A DNA stretch of 13,435 nt from an uncultured Bacilli bacterium (lineage in GTDB: Bacteria; Bacillota_I; Bacilli_A; RF39; UBA660), in the NCBI GenBank assembly GCA_947599755.1, contig CANQFO010000026.1, positions 1-13,435 of the forward strand, in the 5' to 3' direction. Shown piece after piece: positions 13,132 through 13,435 of this stretch. A program made the position numbers and the translations under genes. Each line of letters opens with the position of its first letter. Position 1 is the stretch's first letter. The notes under the pieces are model-generated. The model searched no databases. It was not told the DNA's origin and saw only the letters and a list, made by a program, of their open reading frames with translations.

Positions 13132-13435
13132 TTATCCATTAGCTTGAATAAAATTAAATGTATATCCAAAATTAGATATGGTTAGTGTATTCGTTGGTTG
13201 ATGATCATAATTCTTCCCATCGTGCCATCCGAATCCGAAATAAATTGTCGTTTTCTCTTCTGCTTCTAATGAAATTCCTGGTGAATCAAAATTGATTCTA
13301 TCACTTTCGTTCGAACTATTTCTGTTAAATACCCCTGACCACCAGTGATCAAGAAATAATTTTTCATCCGCTGCTTTGGTATCTCCTGTCCCTGTTACTG
13401 TTGGACCTGATTGAACAATGTTAGAAAGCTTTGCA
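13132..13435 (-). CDS. Hypothetical protein, C-terminal fragment (partial)
   Basis: An open frame enters from the right edge and ends at TAA (13132-13134), giving 100 visible C-terminal residues; the start is outside the window. I do not recognise the family. The fragment is rich in Asn, Ser, Thr, Gly and aromatic residues, with few Lys clusters, no membrane segment and no LPxTG-type sorting signal. It reads VTGTGDTKAADEKLFLDHWW, then DSPGISLEAEEKTTIYFGFG, WHDGKNYDHQPTNTLTISNF and GYTFNFIQANG. The composition suggests a beta-rich, possibly exported protein. A TasA/camelysin-like secreted fibre protein is one possibility, on the short FNFIQANG end only. Codon use matches its neighbours. It lies 120 nt upstream of the ATPase gene, which has its own promoter, so it is probably a separate unit. 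Confidence 0.75.
   Translation of the reverse strand, partial: AKLSNIVQSGPTVTGTGDTKAADEKLFLDHWWSGVFNRNSSNESDRINFDSPGISLEAEEKTTIYFGFGWHDGKNYDHQPTNTLTISNFGYTFNFIQANG

Overview
The window is AT-rich and almost entirely coding. It suggests a low-GC Bacillota of the class Bacilli, perhaps an uncultured gut lineage near the Erysipelotrichales or RF39. The reasons are the A/T-ending codons, strong GGAGG ribosome-binding sites, sigma-A type promoters, a zinc-type S14, the Bacillus-like S10-spc gene order and a DUF4143-type AAA ATPase. The genetic code looks standard: Trp is TGG and two genes end in TGA, which argues against a TGA-reading Mycoplasma. The species cannot be named from the sequence alone.

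Positions 1-8249 (all minus strand) hold an uninterrupted S10-spc ribosomal protein cluster. In transcription order it reads rpsJ, rplC, rplD, rplW, rplB, rpsS, rplV, rpsC, rplP, rpmC, rpsQ, rplN, rplX, rplE, rpsN, rpsH, rplF, rplR, rpsE; rpsE is cut by the left edge. Most gaps are under 31 nt. Two junctions overlap (rplD/rplW by 1 nt, rplP/rpmC by 11 nt), and the only long gap is the 66 nt before rplD. A strong extended -10 promoter with an A-rich upstream tract (8373-8440) drives the cluster through a leader of about 117 nt that can form competing hairpins and may contain a second promoter. L3 has an unusual acidic C-terminal tail.

Positions 8499-9722 (minus) encode a Y-family DNA polymerase (Pol IV-like) with a beta-clamp motif. 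Its promoter carries a LexA-like box between -35 and -10, so SOS control is likely. A small XRE-family regulator (9873-10178, plus) diverges from it. No str-operon gene (rpsL, rpsG, fusA, tuf) precedes rpsJ here, unlike in Bacillus.

Positions 10196-13011 (minus) are a two-gene unit: a AAA/DUF4143 ATPase with several degenerate catalytic positions, then gpmI (cofactor-independent phosphoglycerate mutase) 14 nt downstream, under a near-consensus promoter. A bidirectional terminator lies between gpmI and the xre gene and is built from the 3' coding ends of both. The right edge holds the last 100 residues of an unrecognised protein.

No mobile element, CRISPR array, tRNA, rRNA or obviously novel multigene system is visible. 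The points of interest are regulatory sites and protein oddities in otherwise ordinary housekeeping DNA.
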